This document shows, in pieces, positions 25,713 to 33,941 of a DNA stretch of 64,000 nucleotides. The stretch is from JAAZZIT01 sp964480525 (lineage in GTDB: Bacteria > Bacillota > Clostridia > Oscillospirales > Ruminococcaceae), in assembly GCA_964480525.1 (NCBI GenBank), contig CAYZOV010000002.1, positions 1-64,000 on the forward strand, given 5' to 3'. A program made the translations under genes and the position numbers. The notes under the pieces were generated by a model. It did not search any database. It was not told the origin of the DNA and saw nothing but the letters and a program-made list of their open reading frames with translations. How positions within the stretch are numbered: position 1 is the stretch's first letter; each line of letters starts with the position of its first letter.

Positions 25713-25728
25713 TTTTTAAATATAACAA

Positions 25729-25765
25729 AAGCGTAGCAGGTTTTGTGAAAAAATCTGTTACGCTT
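25729..25765 (+). terminator. Terminator after xpt
   Basis: AAGCGTAGCAG pairs with CTGTTACGCTT with one G-T pair, followed by AAATTTTT. Confidence 0.65.
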
Positions 25766-25784
25766 AAATTTTTGCAAAAAATAT

Positions 25785-25808
25785 CCCTAAGCTTTTAAAG
25801 GCTTAGGG
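25785..25808 (-). terminator. Terminator after cysK
   Basis: A perfect 8-bp stem CCCTAAGC / GCTTAGGG; on the minus strand it is followed by ATATTTTTT. Confidence 0.8.
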
Positions 25809-25823
25809 AAAATTTAAAACTAA

Positions 25824-26750
25824 TTACTGAAAAAGTGGGGTAGAGAAGTATCTTTCGGCTGTGTCAGGGAGAATGGTAACAACGGTTTTGCCTTTGCCCA
25901 GCTTTTTAGCAAGCTTTTTTGCGGCGGCAACGTTTGTGCCGGCAGAGATACCGCACATAATACCCTCCAGACGAGCCAAATCCTTTGCTGTTTCGATAGC
26001 CTCTTCGTCTGTTACGATATAGACGTGGCTGTAAATATTTGTGTTGAGATTTTTCGGGATAAAGCCGTCGCCGATACCCATTTGCAAATGAGTACCGATA
26101 GTTCCACCTGCTAAAATTGCTGCGTTTTGTGGCTCTACTGCCCAAATTTCAATGTCGGGATTTTGTGCCTTTAGTGTTTCGCCGATACCGCTGATTGTGC
26201 CACCTGTACCAAACCCCGAACAAAAACCGTGAATTTCTTTCCCTGCCTGCTCCAGAATTTCAAGACCTGTGTGGTGTTTGTGAGCAAGTGGGTTAGCGAT
26301 GTTTTCAAACTGTTGCGGAATATACACATTCGGGTTTTCGTTTTTCATTTTTTCGGCTGTTTCAAGGCATTTATCCATACATTCACCGATATTTCCCTCG
26401 TCGTGGATAAGAATTACCTCGGCTCCGTAGTGTTCAACGAGCATACGTCTTTCACAGCTTACCGAATCAGGCATAATGATGATAGTTTTATAACCCTTTA
26501 CAGCTCCGATAAGTGCAAGACCAATGCCCTGATTACCGCTTGTCGGTTCAACGATAATTGTATTTTCGTTAATTATACCCTGCTGTTCAGCAGTCAAAAT
26601 CATATTGTAGGCTGTTCTGGTTTTGATTGAGCCACCAACGTTTAGTCCCTCAAACTTAACCAAAATTTCGGCACTGTCCTCGTCAACCATTCTGTTAAGG
26701 CGAATAAGTGGTGTGTGTCCGATTACTTCGAGAATATTGTTACTAATCAT
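25824..26750 (-). CDS. cysK: Cysteine synthase family enzyme (O-acetylserine sulfhydrylase-like)
   Basis: 308-aa PLP fold-type II enzyme. The N-terminus ILEVIGHTPLIRLNR, the PLP Lys43 (GGSIKTRTAY), the substrate loop TSGNQG (70-75) and the glycine loop GFGTGGTISG are visible. Two motifs differ from canonical CysK: PGGSVKDR reads VGGSIKTR, and TSGNTG reads TSGNQG. The substrate loop change could alter specificity, so cysteine synthesis is probable rather than certain. ATG 26750 has AAAGGA. It lies 17 nt downstream of the lysA-like gene in one operon. No serine acetyltransferase (cysE) is in the window. Confidence 0.8.
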   Translation of the reverse strand: MISNNILEVIGHTPLIRLNRMVDEDSAEILVKFEGLNVGGSIKTRTAYNMILTAEQQGIINENTIIVEPTSGNQGIGLALIGAVKGYKTIIIMPDSVSCERRMLVEHYGAEVILIHDEGNIGECMDKCLETAEKMKNENPNVYIPQQFENIANPLAHKHHTGLEILEQAGKEIHGFCSGFGTGGTISGIGETLKAQNPDIEIWAVEPQNAAILAGGTIGTHLQMGIGDGFIPKNLNTNIYSHVYIVTDEEAIETAKDLARLEGIMCGISAGTNVAAAKKLAKKLGKGKTVVTILPDTAERYFSTPLFQ

Positions 26751-26767
26751 AACGAGCGTCCTTTCAA

Positions 26768-28021
26768 CTATTTAAGAATATCGCAAAAATCAAAGGTTGC
26801 AAAATAATCCTGTGGAGTTTCGGCACGTCTGATAAGCTGTGTTGAGCCGTCCTCCTTGAGAAGAATTTCGGCACTTCTGAGTTTACCGTTGTAATTATAT
26901 CCCATAGAAAATCCGTGAGCGCCTGTGTCGTGGATTGCCAAAATGTCGCCGATTTCAAGCTCCGGTAACATTCTGTCGATAGCAAATTTGTCGTTGTTTT
27001 CACAAAGTCCACCTGTTACGTCATATTTGTGGTCGCACGGCTGGTTTTCTTTACCCAAAACGGTGATGTGATGATACGAGCCGTACATAGCAGGACGCAT
27101 AAGGTTTGCCGCACAAGCGTCAACACCTGCGTACTCTTTATATGTATGCTTGAAATGCTTAACTGTTGTCACAAGGTGACCGTATGGTGCAAGCATAAAT
27201 CTGCCAAGCTCGGTGAAAATTGCTACGTCGCCCATTCCGTTTGGAACGAGAATTTCTTCAAAAGCCTTTCTGACGCCCTCACCGATTGCGAAAATGTTGT
27301 TTGACTGTTGGTCTGGGCTGTATGCAACACCCACGCCACCTGAAAGGTTGATAAACTTGATGTCACAGCCTGTTTCGTTTTTAAGTTCAACAGCAAGCTC
27401 GAACAAAATTCGTGCAAGGTTAGGGTAGTATTCGTTTGAGGTTGTGTTTGACGCTAAAAATGCGTGAATACCGAAGTTTTTAGCACCTTTTTCCTTTAAA
27501 ATCTTATAACCCTCGATAATCTGTTCTTTTGTAAAGCCGTACTTTGCCTTACCCGGATTATCCATAATTTGGTTTTCAATTTTAAAATGTCCACCCGGAT
27601 TAAAGCGACAGCAGATTGTTTCGGGAATACCGCAGAGTTTGTCAAGCCATTCGATGTGGGTAAAATCGTCAAGGTTGATGATAGCACCCAGTTTTCTAGC
27701 CAAAAGCATATCCTCCTCGGGAGTTACGTTTGACGAAAACATAATATCTTTGCCCTTAAAGCCACAAGCGTCGCTCATCATAAGTTCGGTAAGTGACGAA
27801 CAGTCCGTGCCACAGCCTTCCTCTTGCAAAACCTTGAGGATAAACGGGTTTGGCGTAGCTTTTACTGCGAAATACTCACGAAAGCCCTTGTTCCACGAAA
27901 ATGCCTTGTAGAGATTTCGTGCGTTTTCCCTTATCCCTCTTTCGTCGTAAATATGAAACGGAGTAGGGTACTGTGAGATGATGTTCTCAGCCTGCTCCTT
28001 TGTGATAAACGGCTTTTTCAT
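26768..28021 (-). CDS. lysA: Diaminopimelate decarboxylase
   Basis: 417-aa PLP fold-type III decarboxylase: meso-diaminopimelate to L-lysine. PLP Lys54 lies in YFAVKATPNP. Visible also are NLSGGVGVAYSP, the phosphate-binding region ELGRFMLAPYG, the catalytic Cys region TGGLCENNDKFA, and HDTGAHGFSMGYNYNG near the C-terminus. The RFNPGGHF ... DNPGKAKYG segment is the form seen in clostridial LysA. The start has AAAGGGGAC upstream and a consensus promoter at 28087. It is the first gene of an operon with cysK. An ornithine/other amino-acid decarboxylase role is less likely. Confidence 0.87.
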   Translation of the reverse strand: MKKPFITKEQAENIISQYPTPFHIYDERGIRENARNLYKAFSWNKGFREYFAVKATPNPFILKVLQEEGCGTDCSSLTELMMSDACGFKGKDIMFSSNVTPEEDMLLARKLGAIINLDDFTHIEWLDKLCGIPETICCRFNPGGHFKIENQIMDNPGKAKYGFTKEQIIEGYKILKEKGAKNFGIHAFLASNTTSNEYYPNLARILFELAVELKNETGCDIKFINLSGGVGVAYSPDQQSNNIFAIGEGVRKAFEEILVPNGMGDVAIFTELGRFMLAPYGHLVTTVKHFKHTYKEYAGVDACAANLMRPAMYGSYHHITVLGKENQPCDHKYDVTGGLCENNDKFAIDRMLPELEIGDILAIHDTGAHGFSMGYNYNGKLRSAEILLKEDGSTQLIRRAETPQDYFATFDFCDILK

Positions 28022-28086
28022 TGTAAAAGTCCCCTTTATTTAATATAGTATTATTTTAACTGTCATTTAGAAAAAAACATACACCT

Positions 28087-28115
28087 ATTATAACATTTTT
28101 TTAGTTTAAAGTCAA
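28087..28115 (-). promoter_or_regulatory. Sigma-A promoter for lysA-cysK
   Basis: Minus strand TTGACT, 17-bp spacer, TATAAT. Confidence 0.85.
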
Positions 28116-28138
28116 TACTTCCCGAAAAAATCGATAAA

Positions 28139-28177
28139 AAAAGCGAAAAACAGGCTTTTGGCGTGTATTTCGCTTTT
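28139..28177 (-). terminator. Terminator after araD
   Basis: AAAAGCGAAA / TTTCGCTTTT stem with 19-nt loop and a T run on the minus strand, just past the araD stop. Confidence 0.65.
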
Positions 28178-28188
28178 GATTTTTCAGT

Positions 28189-28881
28189 TTAATTCTGTCC
28201 GTAATATGCGTTTTTGCCGTGCTTGCGTAAATAATGCTTGTCAAGCAGTTCCTGTTGCATATGCTTTACATTTGGATTTAGAGCCATTGCGTGGAAATTC
28301 ATAAACGAAATTTCCTCCAAAACCACGGCATTGTGTACTGCTTCCATTGGTTTTTTTCCCCACGCAAAAGGTCCGTGGCTGAACACCAAAACAGCAGGAA
28401 TTTCATCGGGATTTTTCCCCTCAAAGGTTTCTATGATGACGTTTCCCGTTTCTTTTTCGTATTCACCGGCGATTTCCTCGGCTGTCATAGGACGTGTGCA
28501 AGGGATTTCGCCGTAAAAATAATCTCCCTGCGTTGTGCCTAAAGGCATAACCCCCACGCCTGCCTGTGCAAAAGATGTTGCCCAACGGCTGTGGGTGTGG
28601 ACTATTCCGCCAAGCCCCTCAAATGCGTTGTAAAGTGCAAGATGTGTCGGCGTGTCGCTTGACGGCTTCCATTTACCCTCGACAACCTCGCCTGTTTTCA
28701 AATCTACCACAACCATATCCTCTGCCGTCATTGTGTCGTATTCCACTCCCGACGGCTTAATTACCACAAGTCCTTTTTCACGGTCAATCCCCGAAACATT
28801 TCCCCAAGTAAATGTCACCAAATTGTGCTTCGGCAAAAGCAAATTCGCCTTAAAAACCTCTTGTTTAAGCTGTTCTAACAT
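28189..28881 (-). CDS. araD: L-ribulose-5-phosphate 4-epimerase
   Basis: Class II aldolase-fold zinc enzyme converting L-ribulose 5-phosphate to D-xylulose 5-phosphate, the last step of arabinose entry into the pentose phosphate pathway. At 230 aa it has the usual length (231 in E. coli). Zinc ligands are His95 and His97 (HTHSRWAT) and His169 (SHGPFAWG); GNVSGID and KPSGV bind phosphate. ATG 28881 follows GGAGAG. It starts 12 nt after araB in one transcript. araA is not in the window. Confidence 0.95.
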   Translation of the reverse strand: MLEQLKQEVFKANLLLPKHNLVTFTWGNVSGIDREKGLVVIKPSGVEYDTMTAEDMVVVDLKTGEVVEGKWKPSSDTPTHLALYNAFEGLGGIVHTHSRWATSFAQAGVGVMPLGTTQGDYFYGEIPCTRPMTAEEIAGEYEKETGNVIIETFEGKNPDEIPAVLVFSHGPFAWGKKPMEAVHNAVVLEEISFMNFHAMALNPNVKHMQQELLDKHYLRKHGKNAYYGQN

Positions 28882-28893
28882 AACACTCTCTCC

Positions 28894-30453
28894 TTAAATA
28901 TCTCCGAAAATTCTCTCACCTGCAAGACCCGACTTGTAAAATTCAAGATACCTGTCAAATCCCTCAACACCGTCTTTTTCAGGCGAAACCACGCTTTTTT
29001 CCATTTTGGCAAAAACTCGCTTGCCAAGAAACTCGCTAAGTGTTTCCCCGTTGCCGATTACGTTAAATGCCGACAAAATCGCCATTCCCCACGCTCCGCC
29101 TTCGCCTGCCGTTTTCATAACACATACTTCGCTGTTTAGTGCGTCTGCCAAAAATTGCTGTGCCACACCCTCTACTTTAAATAGTCCTCCGTGTCCTGAA
29201 AACAGTTTTGCGTCTGCGTTTTCCTTTTTAAACAAAATGTCCATTCCGATTTTTAGCGTTGCCATTGTGGAGTAAATCTGACTTCTGAAAAAGTTTGCGA
29301 GATTAAATTTTGCGTCACTATTTCTCGTGTACGCAGGTCGTCCGTTTTCAACCTTTGCCACAGGCTCGCCCGAAATGAAGTTGTAATTTACTATTCCGCC
29401 ACAGTCAGCGTCGCCGTTTAAAGCGTTTTTGTAAAGTGTTTTGTATAAGCTTGACTTGTCCATTTTAGCTCCGCAAAGTTCGCTAAATTCCCCAAAAAGC
29501 TTAACCCAACAGTCGATTTCCGTACAACAGTTGTTGCAATGCACCATCGCCACAGGCAACCCGTCAGGTGTGGTAACTATGTCAATTTCAGGATATTTGT
29601 TCTTCATATTTTCTTTCAAAACAAGCATTGCAAAAATAGACGTTCCTGCCGAAACATTTCCCGTGCCTGCCTCAACGCTGTTTGTAGCGACCATTCCCGT
29701 GCCTGCGTCACCCTCAGGAGGACACACAGGAATACCCCCCTGCAAATCTCCGTCCTCGTCCAAAAACAACGCTCCCTCGTCCGTCAAGGTCATATTTCCC
29801 TTGCCTGCGGACAAAACCTTTGGGAAAATCTCCGAAATTTTAAATCCATAGCCCTTTTCTTTAACCAAGCCCTCGAATTTTTCCACCATTTCCTTGTTGT
29901 AAATTCCGTCACAAATCGGGAACATACCACTTGCCTCGCCCACGCCTGCAACAAATTCACCCGTCAAAAGTCGGTTTATGTACACAGCCAAAGTGGTGAC
30001 GTATTTTACATTTTTTAAATGCTCCTCGCCATTTAAAATTGCCTGATATAGGTGCGAAATCGTCCAACGCTGTGGAACGTTAAAGCTAAAAAGCTCGCTT
30101 AATTTTTCCGAAGCTGTTGATGTGGTGGTGTTTCGCCACGTTCTGAAATTGCACAAAAGCTCACCCTTTTCATCAAAAGGCATATATCCGTGCATCATCG
30201 CTGAAATGCCCATTCCTCCGATTTTCGTAAGCTTTACACCGAATTTTTCAAAAACATCGTTTTTGAGTGCCTTGTAACAGCTTTTAAGCCCCTTGTGACT
30301 TTCCTCTAATGAGTACGTCCAAAAGCCGTCTACAATGGAGTTTTCCCACTCGTAATCGCCACTCGCAACAGGGGTAAAATCCTCGTCAATAAGCACCGCC
30401 TTAATTCTTGTAGAGCCAAATTCTATTCCTAAAAAAGCCTTTTCAAAGTTCAT
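28894..30453 (-). CDS. araB: FGGY-family sugar kinase, probable ribulokinase
   Basis: 519 aa. FGGY kinase with two actin-like ATPase domains: N-terminal GIEFGSTRIKAVLID, middle GMGISAMMHGYMPFD, PEGDAGTGMVATNS, and C-terminal GHGGLFKVEGVAQQ with GEGGAWGMAI. It is the divergent clostridial type often labelled simply 'ATPase' or FGGY kinase; the neighbour araD makes L-ribulose the likely substrate. ATG 30453 is preferred: an in-frame TTG at 30462 is too close to the GAAAGGA site. It is first in the araBD operon; the promoter has two tandem 25-bp dyads. Confidence 0.85.
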   Translation of the reverse strand: MNFEKAFLGIEFGSTRIKAVLIDEDFTPVASGDYEWENSIVDGFWTYSLEESHKGLKSCYKALKNDVFEKFGVKLTKIGGMGISAMMHGYMPFDEKGELLCNFRTWRNTTTSTASEKLSELFSFNVPQRWTISHLYQAILNGEEHLKNVKYVTTLAVYINRLLTGEFVAGVGEASGMFPICDGIYNKEMVEKFEGLVKEKGYGFKISEIFPKVLSAGKGNMTLTDEGALFLDEDGDLQGGIPVCPPEGDAGTGMVATNSVEAGTGNVSAGTSIFAMLVLKENMKNKYPEIDIVTTPDGLPVAMVHCNNCCTEIDCWVKLFGEFSELCGAKMDKSSLYKTLYKNALNGDADCGGIVNYNFISGEPVAKVENGRPAYTRNSDAKFNLANFFRSQIYSTMATLKIGMDILFKKENADAKLFSGHGGLFKVEGVAQQFLADALNSEVCVMKTAGEGGAWGMAILSAFNVIGNGETLSEFLGKRVFAKMEKSVVSPEKDGVEGFDRYLEFYKSGLAGERIFGDI

Positions 30454-30495
30454 ATTTTGCAAAATTCCTTTCGTAAATTTTAATTTTCCATTTTA

Positions 30496-30524
30496 AGTAT
30501 ACACTATTTAAAGCAGTATTTCAA
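30496..30524 (-). promoter_or_regulatory. Sigma-A promoter for araB-araD
   Basis: Minus strand TTGAAA, 17-bp spacer, TATACT. Confidence 0.75.
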
Positions 30525-30535
30525 TACAAAATCAC

Positions 30536-30560
30536 GCAAAAGCCATTGACCTTTTGTGCA
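30536..30560 (-). promoter_or_regulatory. 25-bp dyad, proximal araB site
   Basis: On the minus strand it starts TGCACAAAAG, has TCA at positions 12-14 and ends TTTTGC. It begins 11 bp from the -35, as at the GH27 gene. Confidence 0.65.
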
Positions 30561-30566
30561 AATTCT

Positions 30567-30591
30567 GTAAAAGCAAACAGATTTTTGTGCT
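30567..30591 (-). promoter_or_regulatory. 25-bp dyad, distal araB site
   Basis: Degenerate copy of the proximal site: AGCACAAAAA, 8 nt, CTTTTAC on the minus strand. The centre lies 31 bp from the first copy, about three helix turns. The 10-bp palindrome TTTGTACAAA a little further up (about 30618-30627) resembles half of a classical AraR box. Confidence 0.5.
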
Positions 30592-30660
30592 AAATTTACA
30601 AAAACAGCTTTGTTAATTTGTACAAAACAATGATTTGGAGTTTAAAGTTTATATTTAGTA

Positions 30661-30689
30661 TTGACAAATAAAAATGTTTGTGGTAAAGT
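30661..30689 (+). promoter_or_regulatory. Sigma-A promoter of the PTS operon
   Basis: TTGACA, 17-bp spacer, TAAAGT. Confidence 0.75.
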
Positions 30690-30720
30690 GTAGTTGTAAA
30701 CAAAAATAGATTTCACGATT

Positions 30721-30753
30721 GGCGTGTTACCGTTTATATAATGGGCATTAACC
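30721..30753 (+). promoter_or_regulatory. Ribonucleic antiterminator (RAT) element
   Basis: GGCGTGTTACCG ... TGGGCATTAACC follows the BglG/LicT RAT layout (GG..TGTTAC ... GGCA..AACC) and overlaps the 5' arm of the terminator directly downstream. Binding of the encoded antiterminator would block the terminator. Confidence 0.65.
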
Positions 30754-30825
30754 AACTTTGTATGATTTTCATTGCACTTATTTTTTGTGCTATGCTAAAT
30801 TAACGAGGTTGGCTTTTTTATTTTT
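30752..30825 (+). terminator. Conditional terminator in the PTS operon leader
   Basis: CCAACTTT (30752-30759) pairs with GAGGTTGG (30805-30812), with an inner GCAC/GTGC stem, followed by CTTTTTTATTTTT. It is placed before the antiterminator gene itself. Confidence 0.7.
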
Positions 30826-30846
30826 AAAAAGTCTTAGGAGAAATGT

Positions 30847-31695
30847 ATGGAAATCATCAAAGTAATAAATAATAACAATGTATGCGTTTTGGGCGACCAC
30901 GGCAAAGAGCTTATTGTGTCGGGCAAAGGAATAGGATTTGCCAAAAAGGTGGGCGACAAGGTGTCCACGTCGCAAATTCAAAAAACATATCTGATTACGG
31001 ACTCGAAAACCCAAGAGCGACTTATCGAGCTTTTGTCCGAAATTCCCGAGGGATATGTAAAATTCACAGACGAGCTTTGCGAACACATCAAAAGCGTTAT
31101 CCCCGAAAAGCTCAACGAATCTCTTTTAATCTCCCTTTCGGACCACATTTGTTTTGCTATAAAACGAAAAAGGCAGGGAATTGAGTTTACAAACCCAATG
31201 ATGGATTCGTTGAGGGCGTGTTATCCCGAAGAATTATCCCTCGGATACTACTGCCTTGAACAAATTGAAAAAAGGCTCAAGGTAAACCTTATCCCCGACG
31301 AAGCGGGATTTATCGCAATGCACATCATAAACGCCCGTTTGGAAACGGACATGACAAGGCTTTATGACATAACGAAAATCATAACCGCCTGCGGTGAAAT
31401 TGTTATGCACAGGTTTGAAAACGTAAACGGAAATTCCATAAGTTTTGAAAGATTTATGGTGCATATAAAATATCTTGCACAGAGAATTTCCGAAAAAACC
31501 ACCATTGAGGACGTTATTTCAAAAGAACTTGACCTGACGGTTCAGCTTAGGGAATCGTTCCCCGACGAATACGCTTGCGCAAAAGAAATTTCCCAATATA
31601 TTTTAGAAACAAAAAATATCCAGATTCCCAAAGATGAAATTTTGGCATTGACAATGCACATTGCAAAAATCACACGGGAAAATAACAGTCGCTGA
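30847..31695 (+). CDS. BglG/LicT-family transcriptional antiterminator (GlcT-like)
   Basis: 282 aa. An N-terminal RNA-binding domain (about 1-56, EIIKVINNNNVCVLGDHGKELIVSGKGIGFAKK) and two PTS-regulation domains, PRD1 and PRD2, each with the conserved His pairs (SLSDHICFAIKR, GFIAMHIINARLE, RFMVHIKYLAQR, LTMHIAKI). It binds RAT RNA and prevents termination when its PRDs are in the right phosphorylation state. ATG 30847 has TTAGGAG at 6 nt. It is first in the operon with ptsG, ptsH and ptsI, and its own leader has a RAT/terminator, so it autoregulates the whole PTS operon. By analogy with GlcT the signal is glucose transport; a beta-glucoside role is less likely because EIIC is of the glucose/GlcNAc class. 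Confidence 0.9.
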   Translation: MEIIKVINNNNVCVLGDHGKELIVSGKGIGFAKKVGDKVSTSQIQKTYLITDSKTQERLIELLSEIPEGYVKFTDELCEHIKSVIPEKLNESLLISLSDHICFAIKRKRQGIEFTNPMMDSLRACYPEELSLGYYCLEQIEKRLKVNLIPDEAGFIAMHIINARLETDMTRLYDITKIITACGEIVMHRFENVNGNSISFERFMVHIKYLAQRISEKTTIEDVISKELDLTVQLRESFPDEYACAKEISQYILETKNIQIPKDEILALTMHIAKITRENNSR

Positions 31696-31747
31696 ATTTT
31701 CAAAAGCTAATGCAGGCTTGGTACCTCCTGCAAAAGTTTTGAAAATT
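31695..31747 (+). promoter_or_regulatory. Strong intercistronic hairpin before ptsG
   Basis: AATTTTCAAAA (31695-31705) pairs perfectly with TTTTGAAAATT (31737-31747), with an inner TGCAGG/CCTGCA stem. No T tract follows. A second AATTTTCA at 31756-31763 could compete for the TGAAAATT arm. It may be an mRNA-processing or stability element, or a switch. Confidence 0.5.
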
Positions 31748-31789
31748 AAGATAGAAATTTTCAGTATACTTGCTTTAGGAGGAAGAAAA

Positions 31790-33913
31790 ATGAAAGACAA
31801 AATTTTCGGAGTTTTACAGCGTGTCGGACGCTCGTTTATGCTCCCGATAGCACTTTTGCCTGTTGCAGGACTTCTGCTTGGCATAGGTAGCTCGTTTACA
31901 AACCCGACCACAATCGAAACCTACGGACTTGGCAAAATAATCACCGAGGGTGGCGTACTTTACACAATCCTCGACATAATGTCCAAAACAGGCAGCGCCG
32001 TTTTCGACAACCTTGCACTTCTTTTCGCAATGGGCGTTGCAATCGGTATGGCTAAAAAGGAAAAAGAGGTCGCAGCCCTCTCAGGTGCAATTTCGTACCT
32101 TATTATGAACACAGCCATCAGCACGCTTATCACAGCAAAAGGTGGCATTGAGGCAATGGCTGCAAACTCTACTACATCAGTTTTAGGAATTACAACTCTT
32201 CAAATGGGCGTTTTCGGTGGTATCATCGTCGGACTTGGCGTTGCCGCCCTCCACAACAGATTTTACAAAATCGAACTCCCACAGGTGCTTTCGTTCTTTG
32301 GCGGAACAAGATTTGTACCAATCGTATGTAGCGTTGTTTACCTTGTTGTAGGTATCGCAATGTTCTACATTTGGCCTGTTGTTCAAAGTGCTATCGCTTC
32401 TCTGGGACAGCTTGTTTTGGAATCCGGCTACGCAGGAACTTGGATTTACGGAATTATCGAAAGAGCGTTAATTCCATTCGGACTTCACCACGTTTTCTAT
32501 ATGCCTTTCTGGCAAACCGAACTTGGCGGTTCGCTTATCATCGACGGCGTAACGGTTGCAGGCGCACAGAACATTTTCTTTGCAGAGCTTGCGTCAAAGT
32601 CTACCGAAGTTTTCTCGGTATCTGCAACAAGATTTATGTCGGGCAAATTCCCATTTATGATTTTCGGACTTCCTGCCGCTGCATTTGCAATGTACAAAAC
32701 AGCTCGTCCTGAAAAGAAAAAGGTTGTAGGTGGACTTCTCCTTTCCGCAGCCCTCACCTCAATGCTCACAGGTATTACAGAACCTTTGGAATTTACATTC
32801 CTTTTCGTAGCACCTCTTATGTACGCTGTTCACTGTGTTCTCGCAGGACTTTCGTATATGCTTATGCACATCTTTAATGTTGGCGTAGGTATGACTTTTT
32901 CAGGCGGACTTATCGACTTAACCCTTTTCGGTGTTCTTCAAGGAAATGCAAAAACAAACTGGATTTGGATTGTAATCGTAGGTCTTGTTTACGCAGTAGT
33001 TTACTATTTCGTGTTCTACTTTATGATTACAAAAATGAACCTTGCGACCCCGGGACGTGAGGCTGATGACGTTGAACCAAAGCTTTACACAAGAAAAGAC
33101 GTAAACGCTCGCAAGGAGGCAAACCAAAACGGCGATATTGATATGACAAGTGCTTTAATTCTCAAAGGACTTGGTGGCAAAGACAATATTTCGGACATCG
33201 ACTGTTGTGCAACAAGACTCAGAATTACCGTTATTGACCCTAACAAAACAAGCGACGCAATGCTCAAGCAAAGTGGTGCAAGTGGCGTAATTCACAAAGG
33301 AAACGGTGTTCAGGTAATCTACGGGCCACAGGTTTCGGTAATTAAATCCCACTTTGAGGATTTCGTAGCTTCACCTGACGCAGAACGACTTGACGAAATT
33401 TTTGAAACAAAAACAGCTCCACAGACTGAAGAAAAGTCCGAGGAGGCTCCAAAGGAAACCATCTCAACCCGGCTTTACGCTCACCTTAACGGCAACGCAA
33501 TTTCACTTGACGACGTGGAGGACGAGGTTTTCTCAATGAGAATTTTAGGCGAGGGCGTGGCTATTGAACCAACCGAGGGCAAGCTTTACGCTCCGTGTGA
33601 CGGCAAAATCGAATCGGTTTTTGATACAAAGCACGCAGTAAACATTGTTTCAAATGACGGTGTGGAAATCCTTTTGCACGTTGGAATTGACACCGTAAAG
33701 CTAGGGGGAAAATTCTACGAAACCCACGTTTCGGACGGTCAGGAAATCAAAAAGGGCGATTTGCTTATCACATTTGACATTGACCAAATTAAAAACGCAG
33801 GCTACAAGGTGACTACGCCGATGATTATCTGCAACACAGACGACTATGAAAAAATCGGTGGATTTACCTTTGGCGAAATTCACGCAGGCGACAAAATTTT
33901 GGAAATTAACTAA
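31790..33913 (+). CDS. ptsG: PTS glucose-type transporter EIICBA
   Basis: 707 aa. Imports and phosphorylates glucose or N-acetylglucosamine. Order: EIIC membrane domain (about 1-420) with GITEPLEF at 329-336; EIIB (about 450-525) with the phospho-Cys473 in CATRLR; an acidic linker; EIIA (about 565-705) with the phospho-His630 in LLHVGIDTV and the second His615. ATG 31790 has TTAGGAGGA; a longer frame from 31661 would overlap the upstream gene and is not used. The C-B-A order and length fit Gram-positive PtsG/NagE. It lies between its antiterminator and ptsH-ptsI, so the whole phosphorelay is encoded in one operon. Confidence 0.92.
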   Translation: MKDKIFGVLQRVGRSFMLPIALLPVAGLLLGIGSSFTNPTTIETYGLGKIITEGGVLYTILDIMSKTGSAVFDNLALLFAMGVAIGMAKKEKEVAALSGAISYLIMNTAISTLITAKGGIEAMAANSTTSVLGITTLQMGVFGGIIVGLGVAALHNRFYKIELPQVLSFFGGTRFVPIVCSVVYLVVGIAMFYIWPVVQSAIASLGQLVLESGYAGTWIYGIIERALIPFGLHHVFYMPFWQTELGGSLIIDGVTVAGAQNIFFAELASKSTEVFSVSATRFMSGKFPFMIFGLPAAAFAMYKTARPEKKKVVGGLLLSAALTSMLTGITEPLEFTFLFVAPLMYAVHCVLAGLSYMLMHIFNVGVGMTFSGGLIDLTLFGVLQGNAKTNWIWIVIVGLVYAVVYYFVFYFMITKMNLATPGREADDVEPKLYTRKDVNARKEANQNGDIDMTSALILKGLGGKDNISDIDCCATRLRITVIDPNKTSDAMLKQSGASGVIHKGNGVQVIYGPQVSVIKSHFEDFVASPDAERLDEIFETKTAPQTEEKSEEAPKETISTRLYAHLNGNAISLDDVEDEVFSMRILGEGVAIEPTEGKLYAPCDGKIESVFDTKHAVNIVSNDGVEILLHVGIDTVKLGGKFYETHVSDGQEIKKGDLLITFDIDQIKNAGYKVTTPMIICNTDDYEKIGGFTFGEIHAGDKILEIN

Positions 33914-33941
33914 TCTTTAAAATCAGAAAGGAAGTTTTAAT

